Origin: Salinispora oceanensis
GTDB taxonomy: Bacteria > Actinomycetota > Actinomycetes > Mycobacteriales > Micromonosporaceae
Direction of reading: 5' to 3'
NCBI RefSeq assembly: GCF_000383575.1
Contig: NZ_KB911579.1
Location: 1,355,775-1,419,774 of the forward strand
Length of the DNA stretch: 64,000 nucleotides
The notes under the pieces are model-generated. The model had not been told where the DNA came from. It ran no database searches and worked only from the letters and a program-made list of their open reading frames with translations. How positions within the stretch are numbered: position 1 is the first letter of the stretch; each line of letters opens with the position of its first letter. A program made the position numbers and the translations under genes. Shown piece by piece: positions 26,931 through 36,470 of the stretch.

Positions 26931-28261
26931 CAGTGGGCTCCCACCAACTGCTTGTCGGAAAGCTTCGGTGCGGTCCGGCCCTCGACATAGTCGAGGTAGT
27001 CCTGCTTGAAGTACTTCAACGAGGAGGTCACCGGGCTGGTGGCACCGTCACCGAGGCCGCAGAACGAGCGGCCGAGAATGTTGTCGCAGGTGTCCAGGAG
27101 CGTGTCCAGGTCCTCCTGGGTGCCCTGGCCGGAGAGGATCCGGCGGTAGACCCGGACCATCCAGTAGTTCCCCTCCCGGCACGGGGTGCACTTGCCGCAC
27201 GACTCGTGGTGGTAGAACTCCAGCCACCGGTACGTCGCGTAGACCGGGCAGTCCTGGTCGGAGAAGATCTGCGTCGCCGTGGTGCCGAGAATCGACCCCG
27301 CCGCCGCCACTCCCTCGAAGTCCAGCGGCACATCCAGGTGGTCGGCGGTCAGTAGCGGCGTTGACGAGCCGCCCGGCGTCCAGAACCGCAGCGAGTGCCC
27401 CGGCTGCATACCGCCGGCCAGCTCGATCAGCTCACGGAGCGTGACACCCATCGAGCACTCAAACTGGCCCGGGTTCACGACCCGGCCGGAGAGCGAGTAG
27501 ATCATCGGCCCGGAGGACTTCTCCGTGCCCATGGTCCGCCACCAGGCGGCGCCCCCCAACACGAGGTAGGGAACCGAGGCGATGGTGCCGACGTTGTTCA
27601 CCACCGTCGGGCTGGCGTACAGGCCGTGGGTCGCCGGGAACGGCGGGCGCAGCCGGGGCTGGCCGCGGAACCCCTCCAGCGAGTCCAGCAGCGCGGTCTC
27701 CTCACCGCAGATGTACGCCCCGGCTCCCGAGTGCACCACCAGCTCCAGGTCGAAGCCGCTGCCGAGGATGTTCTTCCCGAGGTAGTTCCGGGCGTACGCC
27801 TCCTGCACCGCGTGACGCAGCCGGCGGGCGGCGTGCACCGCCTCGCCGCGGATGTAGATGTAGGCACGGTTGGCCCGGATCGCGTACGACGCGATGATCA
27901 CACCCTCGATCAGGGAGTGCGGGTCGTGCGTCATCAGCGGCAGGTCCTTGCAGGTGCCCGGCTCGCCCTCGTCCGCGTTGACCACCAGGTAGTGCGGTCG
28001 CGTCGGGGCCTTGCCGTCCGGCTCCTGCGGGATGAACCCCCACTTGAGACCGGTCGGGAAGCCCGCCCCGCCCCGGCCGCGCAGCCCGGAGTCCTTGACC
28101 AGCTGGATCAGGTCGTCCGGGTGGGCACCCAACGCCTTGCGGAGCGCGGCGTACCCGTCCAGCCGCTCGTAGGTGCCGATCCGCCAGGCGTCCGGCGACA
28201 GCCAGCGCTTGGTCAGCACCGGCGTGAGCTTGGCCAGCGTCTCCGACCGAGGAGTGGTCAC
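26930..28261 (-). CDS. nuoF: NADH-quinone oxidoreductase subunit F (NADH/FMN binding)
   Basis: A 443-aa subunit where NADH is oxidised. It shows the Gly-rich nucleotide-binding [18 protein letters not shown], the FMN-binding [12 protein letters not shown], and the N3 cluster ligands [11 protein letters not shown] with a fourth Cys in [14 protein letters not shown] at 28261 overlaps the nuoE stop by 4 nt. Length and motifs are standard. Confidence 0.97.
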   Translation of the reverse strand: MTTPRSETLAKLTPVLTKRWLSPDAWRIGTYERLDGYAALRKALGAHPDDLIQLVKDSGLRGRGGAGFPTGLKWGFIPQEPDGKAPTRPHYLVVNADEGEPGTCKDLPLMTHDPHSLIEGVIIASYAIRANRAYIYIRGEAVHAARRLRHAVQEAYARNYLGKNILGSGFDLELVVHSGAGAYICGEETALLDSLEGFRGQPRLRPPFPATHGLYASPTVVNNVGTIASVPYLVLGGAAWWRTMGTEKSSGPMIYSLSGRVVNPGQFECSMGVTLRELIELAGGMQPGHSLRFWTPGGSSTPLLTADHLDVPLDFEGVAAAGSILGTTATQIFSDQDCPVYATYRWLEFYHHESCGKCTPCREGNYWMVRVYRRILSGQGTQEDLDTLLDTCDNILGRSFCGLGDGATSPVTSSLKYFKQDYLDYVEGRTAPKLSDKQLVGAH

Positions 28262-29163
28262 TGGTCTGCGCCCCTTTCGTTCCCGGCCGCATCTCCCATG
28301 CCCGCCGCTGCGTCCTTCAACGAGCGTTCCTTCACCGGCGCCTCGTCCCCCGCGGGCTTGGCGTCACTGGCGGGTTTGGCGTAGCCAGCCGGCCGGCTCT
28401 CCTTGGCCGCGCCAGCCGAAACGGCGGCGGGCTTGGCCTCGGCCTTCGCCTTCGCCTCGGCGGCGGCCTGCTCGGCCTCGGCCTTGCTGCGAATCGGCGT
28501 GTTCGGGTCGAACCCGGCGACCGCGATGCCGTGCTCCTGCGCCAGCCGCAGCCCGCGCACGGTCGGCTCGCCGGGGACCCCGTCGGCGACCGCGCCCTCG
28601 CGCTCGTCAGCGAAGCCGGCGAGCTGCACCGACATCTCCTTCAGCTGGCAGAGCCGAGCCCCACGACTCGGCTTCGGCCGGTTACCGGCACGCAGCTCGT
28701 CAACCACGCCGACCGCCGTCTTCGGGTCCACGTTGTCGAAGAAGTCGTAGTTGACCGTCATCACCGGTCCGTAGTCGCACGCCGCCAGGCACTCGGCGTG
28801 CTCCAGGGTGACGGTGCCGTCGGCCGTGGTCTCCTCGTGCCCGACACCGAGGTGCTCGACCAGGGCGTCGTACACCTCCTGGCCGCCCAGCACGTTGCAC
28901 ATCGTGTTGGTGCAGACGCTGACCAGCCAGTCACCGGTCGGCCGGCGCTTGTACATCGTGTAGAACGAGGCGACCGCACCGACCTGGGCCTTGTTCAGCC
29001 CCAGCACCTCGGCGCAGAACGTGATGCCGGCCGGAGAGACATACCCCTCCTCCGACTGCACCAGGTGCAGCAGCGGCAGCAACGCCGAGCGGGACCGATC
29101 GGCCGGATACCGAGCGATGATCTCCCGGGCCCGCGCCCGGGTCTCCTCGGAAAACACGGTCAT
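28258..29163 (-). CDS. nuoE: NADH-quinone oxidoreductase subunit E ([2Fe-2S])
   Basis: A 301-aa subunit carrying cluster N1a. The thioredoxin-like fold has ligands in VSVCTNTMCNVLGG and AECLAACDYGPVM. The family core ends near residue 160; here about 140 further residues follow, the last 80 being Ala/Lys/Glu/Pro low-complexity sequence (SKAEAEQAAAEAKAKAEAKP). ATG at 29163 follows AAAGGGGGCACC. An in-frame GTG at 29199 would run through the intergenic repeat and is rejected. Confidence 0.95.
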   Translation of the reverse strand: MTVFSEETRARAREIIARYPADRSRSALLPLLHLVQSEEGYVSPAGITFCAEVLGLNKAQVGAVASFYTMYKRRPTGDWLVSVCTNTMCNVLGGQEVYDALVEHLGVGHEETTADGTVTLEHAECLAACDYGPVMTVNYDFFDNVDPKTAVGVVDELRAGNRPKPSRGARLCQLKEMSVQLAGFADEREGAVADGVPGEPTVRGLRLAQEHGIAVAGFDPNTPIRSKAEAEQAAAEAKAKAEAKPAAVSAGAAKESRPAGYAKPASDAKPAGDEAPVKERSLKDAAAGMGDAAGNERGADQ

Positions 29164-29167
29164 CGGT

Positions 29168-29201
29168 GCCCCCTTTCCGTTCGCGACTGCGTCACTCACC
29201 G
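29168..29201 (-). repeat. nuo intergenic repeat, copy 2 (before nuoE)
   Basis: Truncated copy: CCGTTCGCGACTGCG is kept, but the GGGGCTCGCAAG part is missing. On the minus strand it reads into AACGGAAAGGGGGC, the nuoE ribosome binding site. Its left end abuts the nuoD stop codon. Confidence 0.75.
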
Positions 29202-30521
29202 GTCACACCCACCCATCACCGGGTCCAACGAGGCGCCACCGGCGATCACGTCGGCGATCAGGCCACCCTCGGCCATCGCCGGCAGGGCCTGCAGGTTGAC
29301 GAAACTCGGCTCCCGGTAGTGCACCCGGTACGGCCGGGTCCCCCCGTCGGAGACCGCGTGCACACCCAGCTCACCCCGGGGCGCCTCAATGCCCACGTAC
29401 ACCTGGCCGGGCGGGACCCGGAAGCCCTCGGTGACGAGCTTGAAGTGATGGATCAGCGACTCCATCGACTGCCCCATGATCTTCGCCACGTGCTCCAGGG
29501 AGTTACCCATGCCGTCAACCCCGATGGCGAGCTGCGCCGGCCAGGCGATCTTCCGATCCGCCACCATCACCGGGCCCGGCCGGAGCCGGTCCACCGCCTG
29601 CTCGACGAGCTTCAACGACTCCCGAATCTCGGCCAGCCGGACCAGGTACCGGCCCCAGACGTCACCGTCGGTGTGGGTCGGCACGTCGAACTCGTACGTC
29701 TCGTAGCCGCAGTACGGCATCGTCTTGCGCAGGTCCCAGGCGAGGCCGGCGGAGCGCAGCACCGGGCCGGTCACACCCAGCGCGAGGCAGCCGGTCGCGT
29801 CGAGCACCCCGACGTTCTGCGTCCGCTCCAGCCAGATCGGCTGACCGGAGAGCATCTTCTCGTACTCCGCGAGCTTCTTCGGCATCAGCTTCAAGAAGTC
29901 ACGGATCTTGGCGATCGCCTCGTCCGGCACGTCCTGCGCCACCCCACCCGGGCGGACGTAGGCGTGGTTCATCCGCAGCCCGGTGATCAGCTCGAAGATC
30001 TCCAGGACGTACTCCCGCTCCCGGAAGCCGTAGAGCATCATGTTGATCGCGCCCAGTTCCATGGCCGTGGTGGCCACCCACACCAGGTGCGAGGAGATCC
30101 GGTTGAGCTCCATCATCAGGACCCGGATGGTCGTCGCCCGCTCGGTGATCTGCTCCTCGATGCCGAGCAGCTTCTCCACCGCCAGCGCGTACGCCGTCTC
30201 GTTGAACAACGGGGCGAGGTAGTCCATCCGGGTCACGAAGGCCGAGCCCTGAACCCAGTTCCGGAACTCCATGTTCTTCTCGATGCCGGTGTGCAGGTAG
30301 CCGACGACCGAGCGGAGCTCACGGACCGTCTCGCCCTCCAGCTCCAGGACCAGCCGGAGCACCCCGTGCGTGGACGGGTGCTGCGGACCCATGTTGACGA
30401 CGATCCGCTCGTCGTTGATCGGGTCCGTGCCGGAGAGGACGACATCCCAGTCCCCGCCGGTGACGGTAAAGACCTTGCCCTCGGCGGTCTCCCGCTCGGT
30501 GGCGTAGTTGGACGCGCTCAC
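29196..30521 (-). CDS. nuoD: NADH-quinone oxidoreductase subunit D
   Basis: A 441-aa, 49-kDa-type subunit derived from the hydrogenase large subunit; it lines the quinone site with NuoB. Landmarks: [20 protein letters not shown] (quinone-site His), [32 protein letters not shown], and the C-terminal [12 protein letters not shown] at 30521 is preceded by GGAGGGCAGGTAGA inside a copy of the intergenic repeat. Confidence 0.97.
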   Translation of the reverse strand: MSASNYATERETAEGKVFTVTGGDWDVVLSGTDPINDERIVVNMGPQHPSTHGVLRLVLELEGETVRELRSVVGYLHTGIEKNMEFRNWVQGSAFVTRMDYLAPLFNETAYALAVEKLLGIEEQITERATTIRVLMMELNRISSHLVWVATTAMELGAINMMLYGFREREYVLEIFELITGLRMNHAYVRPGGVAQDVPDEAIAKIRDFLKLMPKKLAEYEKMLSGQPIWLERTQNVGVLDATGCLALGVTGPVLRSAGLAWDLRKTMPYCGYETYEFDVPTHTDGDVWGRYLVRLAEIRESLKLVEQAVDRLRPGPVMVADRKIAWPAQLAIGVDGMGNSLEHVAKIMGQSMESLIHHFKLVTEGFRVPPGQVYVGIEAPRGELGVHAVSDGGTRPYRVHYREPSFVNLQALPAMAEGGLIADVIAGGASLDPVMGGCDR

Positions 30522-30527
30522 TCTACC

Positions 30528-30566
30528 TGCCCTCCGTTCGCGACTGCGGGGCTCGCAAGCTCACTC
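30528..30566 (-). repeat. nuo intergenic repeat, copy 3 (before nuoD)
   Basis: Full 39-bp copy, + strand CCTCCGTTCGCGACTGCGG followed by GGCTCGCAAGCTCACTC. On the minus strand the GGAGGG at its end is the nuoD ribosome binding site. Copy 4 lies 56 bp away, so the nuoC-nuoD gap holds a tandem duplication. Confidence 0.9.
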
Positions 30567-30583
30567 CTCGCGCTCACCGTCCC

Positions 30584-30622
30584 TGCCCTCCGTTCGCGAC
30601 TGCGGGGCTCGCAAGCTCACTC
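30584..30622 (-). repeat. nuo intergenic repeat, copy 4 (after nuoC)
   Basis: Identical over 39 bp to copy 3. Its end overlaps the nuoC stop codon, so the stop is contributed by the repeat. It is not next to a start codon, unlike the other copies. Confidence 0.9.
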
Positions 30623-31358
30623 ACTGGTACGACCTCCGGCGGTCCGGCGGCGGGATTTCGGCGCCCTTGTACTCGACCGGCACCCCACCCAGCGGATAGT
30701 CCTTGCGCTGCGGGTGGCCCTCCCAGTCGTCCGGCATGAGGATCCGGGTCAGGCCGGGGTGGCCGTCGAAGATGACGCCGAACATGTCGTACGCCTCCCG
30801 CTCCTGCCAGTCGGCGGTCGGGTAGACGCTGGTCACGCTGGGCAGGTGCGGGTCCTCGGCGGAGACCGCCGTCTCCAGCCGAACCTGACGCCGGTACGTC
30901 ATCGAGGTCAGCTGGTAGACCACGTGCAACCGGCGGGCGTCGGCACCGAGGTAGTCCACCCCGGATACCGACGAGAGGAGCTCGAACCGGAGCGAGAGGT
31001 CGTCCCGCATCACCTGGCAGACCTCGGCGATCCGCTCCGGGCGGATGTGCAGGGTCAGCTCACCCCGGTCGACCACGACCTTCTCGATCGCCTCGCCGAA
31101 GGCCGGGTACGCCTCCTCCAGCGCGTCGGTGACCTCGTCGAAGTAGCCGCCGTACGGCCGGGTAGCCGCCTCGATCGACCGTTGCGGGCGGACCAACCCG
31201 CCGTAGCCGGAGACATCGCCGGTGCCCTGGTCGCCAAACATTCCCCGCCCGGCGGGGCTCGACGGGGGCAGCTCAGCCGGAGCGCCGCCGGTGGCCCCGG
31301 CCGGGGTCACCGGTACCGGCACGCCGCCGTCGTCCGTCCTGTCCTGGGGTGCGCTCAT
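30621..31358 (-). CDS. nuoC: NADH-quinone oxidoreductase subunit C
   Basis: A 245-aa, 30-kDa subunit of the peripheral arm. The conserved core runs from about residue 75, with [26 protein letters not shown] and the signature [21 protein letters not shown]. The first 60 residues are a Pro/Gly-rich extension common in actinobacterial NuoC. ATG at 31358 follows GGAGGGCCGGTGAC, again supplied by a repeat copy. Confidence 0.96.
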   Translation of the reverse strand: MSAPQDRTDDGGVPVPVTPAGATGGAPAELPPSSPAGRGMFGDQGTGDVSGYGGLVRPQRSIEAATRPYGGYFDEVTDALEEAYPAFGEAIEKVVVDRGELTLHIRPERIAEVCQVMRDDLSLRFELLSSVSGVDYLGADARRLHVVYQLTSMTYRRQVRLETAVSAEDPHLPSVTSVYPTADWQEREAYDMFGVIFDGHPGLTRILMPDDWEGHPQRKDYPLGGVPVEYKGAEIPPPDRRRSYQ

Positions 31359-31364
31359 GTCACC

Positions 31365-31403
31365 GGCCCTCCGTTCACGACCGCGGGGCTCGCAAGCTCA
31401 GTC
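31365..31403 (-). repeat. nuo intergenic repeat, copy 5 (before nuoC)
   Basis: 39-bp copy with a few substitutions (GTTCACGACCGCGG in place of GTTCGCGACTGCGG). It spans nearly the whole nuoB-nuoC gap, overlaps the nuoB stop and provides the GGAGGG ribosome binding site of nuoC. Confidence 0.9.
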
Positions 31404-32082
31404 ACTTCTTCAACCCCTCGTACTGCTGCAGGTGGGGCTGGGCCTTCATCCAGTTCTCAATCCGCAGCTGCTCCTCGCGTCCCTCGCGGACAGCCTTCGT
31501 CCACTCGGCGCGACGGGCCTTGTCGCTGCGGTACGACGACGGCATCGACCCGTAGGGCACGACCGGCACGTCACCGCGCGCCTTGCGGGCCTCCAGCATC
31601 TTGCGGCCGTTCGGACCGAGGGGCTCATGCATGATCTTCTCGCGGAGCTTGAGGACCGCGTCGATGAGCATCTCCGGCCGGGGCGGGCAGCCAGGCAGGT
31701 ACATGTCCACCGGCACGACGTGGTCAACGCCCTGGACGATCGCGTAGTTGTTGAACATGCCGCCGCTGCTGGCGCAGACGCCCATCGACAGCACCCAGCG
31801 GGGCTCGGCCATCTGGTCGTAGATCTGCCGGAGCACCGGAGCCATCTTCTGGCTCACCCGCCCGGCAACGATCATCAGGTCCGCCTGCCGGGGTGAGGCC
31901 CGGAAGACCTCCATGCCCCAACGGCCCATGTCGTAGTGGGGACCGCCGGCGGCCATCATCTCGATGGCGCAGCAGGCGAGGCCGAAGGTAGCCCCCCAGA
32001 CCGATGACTTACGCGACCAGTTGACGAACTTCTCCACCGAGGTGAGCAGGACACCGGCGGGGAGTTTCTCCTCGATACCCAT
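31402..32082 (-). CDS. nuoB: NADH-quinone oxidoreductase subunit B (cluster N2)
   Basis: A 226-aa PSST-type subunit holding the terminal cluster N2. Ligands: the tandem Cys in [12 protein letters not shown], the Cys in MGVCASSGG, and the Cys in [10 protein letters not shown]. The C-terminal 60 residues are a basic extension ([24 protein letters not shown]). ATG at 32082 follows GAGGAAGGAACC, 14 bp after nuoA. Confidence 0.97.
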   Translation of the reverse strand: MGIEEKLPAGVLLTSVEKFVNWSRKSSVWGATFGLACCAIEMMAAGGPHYDMGRWGMEVFRASPRQADLMIVAGRVSQKMAPVLRQIYDQMAEPRWVLSMGVCASSGGMFNNYAIVQGVDHVVPVDMYLPGCPPRPEMLIDAVLKLREKIMHEPLGPNGRKMLEARKARGDVPVVPYGSMPSSYRSDKARRAEWTKAVREGREEQLRIENWMKAQPHLQQYEGLKK

Positions 32083-32096
32083 CTACGGTTCCTTCC

Positions 32097-32462
32097 TCAG
32101 TCCCAGTCCAGGCCGCCGCGACGCCACACATAGGCGTACGCGACGAGGACCGCGACGATGAACAGGACCATCTCCACGAGGCCGAAGATCGGCAGGGCAT
32201 CGAACGAGACAGCCCAGGGGAAGAGGAAGATGATCTCGATGTCGAAGACGATGAAGAGCATCGCCGTCAGGTAGAACTTGATCGGAAACCGGCCACCGCC
32301 GACGGGCTGCGGGCTCGGCTCGATTCCACACTCGTACGCCTCGAGCTTGGCCCGGTTGTAACGGCGTGGGCCGGCGAGGCGAGCGGCTGCCACGGAGAAC
32401 AGCGCGAACGCCGCGGCGAGGGCGAACAACCCGATGATCGGTATGTAAGGCGAGAGCGACAT
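32097..32462 (-). CDS. nuoA: NADH-quinone oxidoreductase subunit A
   Basis: A 121-aa three-helix membrane subunit near the quinone chamber. It shows AYECGIEP (the conserved Cys loop) and FIVFDIEIIFLFPWA. ATG at 32462 follows AGGAGA; an in-frame start 42 nt upstream has no site. First gene of the 14-gene operon. The 111 bp before it contain an AT-rich patch (around 32500-32520) that is the probable promoter area, though no clean -10/-35 pair was found. Confidence 0.95.
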   Translation of the reverse strand: MSLSPYIPIIGLFALAAAFALFSVAAARLAGPRRYNRAKLEAYECGIEPSPQPVGGGRFPIKFYLTAMLFIVFDIEIIFLFPWAVSFDALPIFGLVEMVLFIVAVLVAYAYVWRRGGLDWD

Positions 32463-32573
32463 CGTTTCTCCTGCTCGTCCTTCCCTGCCCTCGATGCTGG
32501 ACAAATATCACACTATTCACATCCCGATCGGCGATTGCCGGCGGGGTCAAAACACACCGCGATCCAGACCGCG

Positions 32574-33845
32574 TCACACAGCTGGCGCCGCCTTCGTCAT
32601 CGCGTTGATGACCCGGTCCATCGCGTCCCCGTCGCGCGGGTCGGTCAGGTTGGCCAACAACTTGAGCACGAAGCGCATCAACATCGGGTGCGGCAGGCCG
32701 TACTTCGTGGCAGCCCGCATGATCTCGGGACGGCCGATCAGCTTCACGAAGATCCCGCCGAGCCGGTAGTAGCCGCCGAACCGGGCCTTCAGCTCCGCCG
32801 GGTACGCCATCAACGCGCGCTCCCGCTCGACGCCGGCCGAACGGGCGAGCGCCTGTACCGCGACCTCCGCGGCCAGCTCCCCCGACTCCATCGCGTACGC
32901 GATGCCCTCGCCGTTGAACGGGTTGACCATGCCGCCGGAGTCACCGACGAGCAACGTTCCGCGCGAGTAGTGGGGCACCCGGTTGAAGCCCATCGGCAAC
33001 GCCGCGCCGAGGATCGACCCCTCGGCGTTGGCCTCGTCGGCGATCCCCCACTCCTCGGGAGTGTTGGCGAGCCAGTCGGTGAGCAGCCGCCGGTAGTTCG
33101 TCTTACCGAACGCGGCGGAGGAGTTCAACACCCCCAGGCCGACGTTCACTCGGCCGTCACCCAGCCCGAAGATCCAGCCGTAGCCGGGCAGGAGCGCGTC
33201 GCTGCCCTTGCGGCGCAGCTCCAGCCAGGACTCGAGGTAGTTGTCGTCGTGCTTGGCCGGGCAGCGGTAGTACCGCCGGACGGCCACGCCGAGCGGTCGG
33301 TCATCCCGCTTGGCCAGCCCGAGGGCGAGCGGGAAGCGGCCGGAGACACCGTCCGCGGCGACCACGAGGGGTGCCCGGAAGGTAGCCGGCTCCTGATCCG
33401 GGCCGACCGCCGCCTCAACCCCGACCACCCGGCCGGCACGGTCGAAGATCGGGGCGGTGACCTCAACCGCGGTGCGCAGCTCGGCACCGGCGGCGACGGC
33501 ACGCCGGGCGAGCAGTTCGTCGAAGTCCAGCCGGGGACGCACCAGGCCGTAGTTGGGGAAGCTGGCCAGGTCGGGCCAGTCCAGCTCGAGTCGGAGGCCA
33601 CCGCCGACGACCCGTAGGCCACGGTTGCGCACCCAGCCCGCCTCGACCGAGGTGTCCACGCCCATCCGCACCAGCTGGCGCACCGCGCGCGGGGTCAACC
33701 CGTCGCCGCAGACCTTCTCCCGCGGGAACTCGGTCTTCTCCAGCAGCAACACTCGGACACCGTGCTGGGCCAGGTGGTACGCGGTCGCCGAACCACCTGG
33801 GCCCGCGCCCACGACGATCACCTCGGCGTCGTTCTCCGTGGTCAT
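32574..33845 (-). CDS. menJ: Geranylgeranyl-reductase-family flavoprotein, probable menaquinone reductase
   Basis: A 423-aa FAD-dependent oxidoreductase. It shows the Rossmann VIVVGAGPGGSATAYHL, then VCGDGLTPRAVRQL, VVAADGVSGRF, and LLVGDSGGMVNPFNGEGI (the second FAD contact). In actinomycetes this family saturates one isoprene unit of the menaquinone tail (MenJ in mycobacteria). Position between menG and nuoA supports that role over a role in carotenoid or archaeal-type lipids. ATG at 33845 lies five bases after GGAGG; the GTG at 33851 overlaps that site. The symbol rests on family and context. Confidence 0.85.
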   Translation of the reverse strand: MTTENDAEVIVVGAGPGGSATAYHLAQHGVRVLLLEKTEFPREKVCGDGLTPRAVRQLVRMGVDTSVEAGWVRNRGLRVVGGGLRLELDWPDLASFPNYGLVRPRLDFDELLARRAVAAGAELRTAVEVTAPIFDRAGRVVGVEAAVGPDQEPATFRAPLVVAADGVSGRFPLALGLAKRDDRPLGVAVRRYYRCPAKHDDNYLESWLELRRKGSDALLPGYGWIFGLGDGRVNVGLGVLNSSAAFGKTNYRRLLTDWLANTPEEWGIADEANAEGSILGAALPMGFNRVPHYSRGTLLVGDSGGMVNPFNGEGIAYAMESGELAAEVAVQALARSAGVERERALMAYPAELKARFGGYYRLGGIFVKLIGRPEIMRAATKYGLPHPMLMRFVLKLLANLTDPRDGDAMDRVINAMTKAAPAV

Positions 33846-33930
33846 CCGCACCTCCCCTCCCGCACGCTCGTGAAAACGTTCACAAGCCAGACGGTACGGA
33901 GTCTATGACCGGCCAGGCGGCGGCGACATA

Positions 33931-33944
33931 TTAGGGGCACCTAA
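33931..33944. promoter_or_regulatory. TTAGG-GGCA-CCTAA inverted repeat before menJ
   Basis: A 5-bp inverted repeat resembling the outer arms of IdeR/DtxR iron boxes, about 90 bp before menJ. The spacing (14 bp in total) is shorter than the usual 19-bp box, so this is only a possibility. Confidence 0.2.
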
Positions 33945-34052
33945 CTTGAAAGAAAGCCGCCGGTCAGCAGCGGCAGGGCCGCCGTAGCCGCCCAGTTCGG
34001 CACGAATCGACGTGGAGGCGGCCGTCCTGGCCCGAGGGCGCCGGCGCCGCCG

Positions 34053-34760
34053 TCACGGCCGGAGGGCGCGATGCAGCGCAACGATGCCGCCGGTCAGATT
34101 GCGCCAGGCCACCCGCTGCCAGCCCGCCGACCCGATCTGCTCCGCCAGTGCCGCCTGATCCGGCCACGCGCGGATCGACTCCGCCAGGTAGACGTACGCG
34201 TCCGGGCTGCTCGCCACCGACCGCGCCACCGCCGGCAGCGACCGCATCAGATACGACAGGTAGACCGTGCGGAAGACGGGGTTGACCGGGGTGCTGAACT
34301 CGCAGACCACCAGCCGACCACCGGGCTTCGTGACCCGGGCCAGCTCGCGCAGCGCCGCGTCCGTGTCCTGCACGTTGCGCAGCGCGAAGGAGATGGTCAC
34401 CGCGTCGAAGCTGGCATCGGCGAAGGGCAACCGCAGCGCGTCCCCGGCCAACAGGGGCACCTCGGGGCGGGTCCGCCGACCCGCGGCCAGCATGCCCAGG
34501 GAAAGGTCGGCGCCGACCGCGTACGCCCCCGAGCGGGCGAGCTCCCCGGTCGAGACGCCCGTGCCGGCACCCACGTCCAACACCCGCTCGCCGGGCCGCA
34601 GGTCCAGCGCGGCCCGGGTCGCCCGCCGCCAGGACCGGTCCTGCCCGAAGGAGAGAACGGTGTTCGCCAGGTCATAGCGGGCGGCCACGCCGTCGAACAT
34701 CGTGGCGACCTCGTGCGGCTGCTTGTCCAGGCTGGCGCGCTGGCCCTGAGACGTACTCAC
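34053..34760 (-). CDS. menG: Demethylmenaquinone methyltransferase
   Basis: A 235-aa SAM-dependent class I methyltransferase (UbiE/MenG family) that adds the ring methyl group in the last common step of menaquinone synthesis. Family signatures: [20 protein letters not shown] near residue 21, the SAM motif [15 protein letters not shown], and [16 protein letters not shown] sequence read here as TISFALRNV. The start is taken as GTG at 34760 ([17 protein letters not shown]); GGAGGG directly abuts it, so initiation may be unusual. It stands upstream of menJ in the same orientation. Confidence 0.92.
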   Translation of the reverse strand: MSTSQGQRASLDKQPHEVATMFDGVAARYDLANTVLSFGQDRSWRRATRAALDLRPGERVLDVGAGTGVSTGELARSGAYAVGADLSLGMLAAGRRTRPEVPLLAGDALRLPFADASFDAVTISFALRNVQDTDAALRELARVTKPGGRLVVCEFSTPVNPVFRTVYLSYLMRSLPAVARSVASSPDAYVYLAESIRAWPDQAALAEQIGSAGWQRVAWRNLTGGIVALHRALRP

Positions 34761-34834
34761 CCCTCCACTGTGCCAGCCGTCGCACCTCCCGCCGGGAGGG
34801 CCCCCTACCAGGCCATCCGCGCCGCGCGTCACAC

Positions 34835-34870
34835 CACGAGGGCGGGCCGTCGCCCCGCCCCGCCCTCGTG
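34835..34870 (-). terminator. Terminator of the LPXTG protein gene
   Basis: Hairpin with arms CACGAGGGCGGG (34835-34846) and CCCGCCCTCGTG (34859-34870), 12 bp and perfect, just beyond the stop codon. Confidence 0.8.
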
Positions 34871-34882
34871 GGCACCGGCTGG

Positions 34883-36121
34883 TCAGTCGGCGTCCCGCTC
34901 CGACTCCGGGTTCACCAGGACGACCTTCCGCCGCCGCGAGAGCAGCAGCAGCGCAGCGCCGGACAGCAGCACGGCAGCACCAACGCCACCGATCAGGCCG
35001 ACCTGCGCCCCGGTGACCGGCAGGCCACCGCCACCACCGGAGCCATCCGGGGCCGCCGTCGCCGTGGGGCTCGCCGTGGCGGTCGGACTCGCCGTGGCCG
35101 TCGGGCTCGCCGTGGCCGTCGGCTCCGTGGTGGGCGTGGAGAGGTTGACGAAGACGTCGAACTGGGCCACCCCGTCGCCGGGGTCAGTCTCCGCGAACGC
35201 CCGGCGCTGCTGGTCGGAGGCGGTTCGCGGCGTCGCCTCCGGCGCACCCGAGGCGAGGTCGAGACCCACCGAGTAGAGGATGCCCGGGCGAAGGACCGAC
35301 TCGGTCACGCCGGCGTCCACCTGCACCCGCACCGGCGCGGTGTAGAACTCGCCCGGGTCGAGCACCGCACCAGAGTCGGTGCAGTGCACCCGTACCAGGC
35401 CGGCGAGACCCGACTCGACGCAGCCCTGCGGCAGCGCGGCGAAGGTAACGCCAGCCGGCAGGGTGAACCCGTACGCGATACCGGTTGCCGAGCGGCTGCC
35501 GTGGTTGTAGACGGCCCAGTCCAGCGGCGCGGTCTCGCCCGGCCGTACCGGCGTTCGGGCCGGCTCCTCGCGGTCGTCGCCGTCAACCTCCACGTCGGCG
35601 TAGACGTCCTGCGCCCAGCTGGTGAGGTCGTAGCCGGGCTTGGCGACGGTGATGTCGTGCTCGATCTCGTTGTCCCCCGGGAACGGATCGGTGGTGGCCG
35701 AGGTAACGGTGACGACCAGGTGACCGGCGTCACCGCCCTTGCCGAGGGAGAAGAGGGGGACACCGAAGTCCTCGGTGGTTCCGGCGGGCAGGTCGCCGAG
35801 GAGGCAGCTGAAGGTGGTCCCGCTGGCCTCGCAGCCCGCCGGAACGACCACGCCGACCTTGCGCTCCTTGAGGTGCGCCGTCTCGACGGTCACCCGCACG
35901 GACTTCGCGTCGGCCGCGCCGCGGGCATTGTTGATCTGGAACTTGAAGGGCTTGGCGCTGGCCTCCTCGACCCCCTTGGCCAGCTCGTAACTGAGTGGGA
36001 TCAATGCCAGGTCGGCCTGATCGGCGGCGTGCGCCGGAGCGGACACCCCGATGCTGCCGGCCGCGACAAGCAGGGCGACCGCCCCGACCCGGGCCAGCGA
36101 CGGACGGTGGAGCAACATCAT
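34883..36121 (-). CDS. Cell-wall-anchored surface protein with LPXTG sorting signal
   Basis: A 412-aa secreted protein. Residues 1-32 are a signal peptide ([21 protein letters not shown]). The body is beta-rich with two CNA/DUF11-like halves, each with a Cys pair ([26 protein letters not shown]). A linker of repeated PTATAS units follows, then the sorting signal: LPVTG, a hydrophobic helix ([20 protein letters not shown]) and a basic SRRRK tail. Sortase would cleave between T and G and join it to peptidoglycan. No sortase gene is in this window. Ligand or role unknown; it may be an adhesin or wall-coat protein. Confidence 0.85.
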   Translation of the reverse strand: MMLLHRPSLARVGAVALLVAAGSIGVSAPAHAADQADLALIPLSYELAKGVEEASAKPFKFQINNARGAADAKSVRVTVETAHLKERKVGVVVPAGCEASGTTFSCLLGDLPAGTTEDFGVPLFSLGKGGDAGHLVVTVTSATTDPFPGDNEIEHDITVAKPGYDLTSWAQDVYADVEVDGDDREEPARTPVRPGETAPLDWAVYNHGSRSATGIAYGFTLPAGVTFAALPQGCVESGLAGLVRVHCTDSGAVLDPGEFYTAPVRVQVDAGVTESVLRPGILYSVGLDLASGAPEATPRTASDQQRRAFAETDPGDGVAQFDVFVNLSTPTTEPTATASPTATASPTATASPTATAAPDGSGGGGGLPVTGAQVGLIGGVGAAVLLSGAALLLLSRRRKVVLVNPESERDAD

Positions 36122-36470
36122 CGATCCCCCCGAGGGTTAGGGACACGAATTCGAAACGAACGGAGGCCCACCATCCTTGATCAGGTGGGACGGCCCGGGC
36201 AGGCTCGCCGGACCCAGAGCACCGGGCCGGGACATTAGTGGGCGACGATCGCCCTGGCTAGCCGCCGCGCGGGCAGGCTGACGTGACCCCTCGCAGCCAC
36301 GACAGGGCAATGTCCGGATTAGCCGGTTTTACCATCCACAACACGGGCCATCACGCCAGCGAACGGATCACCGAGATCGATACCTTCGGCCCACGCTCCC
36401 GAACCGTCCGGCCCCACCCCGGGAAACCCCACCCGGGGAACCCGTCGCGGGTGGGCGCCGGCCGGCGACC
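36122..36470. other. Intergenic region between mqnC and the LPXTG gene
   Basis: 349 bp holding the promoter region of the LPXTG gene and the end of the mqnC transcript. A hairpin CCCACCC...GGGTGGG (36428-36455) may terminate mqnC. No gene was recognised. Confidence 0.5.

Noticed and set aside
32463..32573. Rex operator before nuoA
   Set aside because: The patch TGTGAATAGTGTGATA resembles one half only; no TTGTGAA-N4-TTCACAA inverted pair is present.
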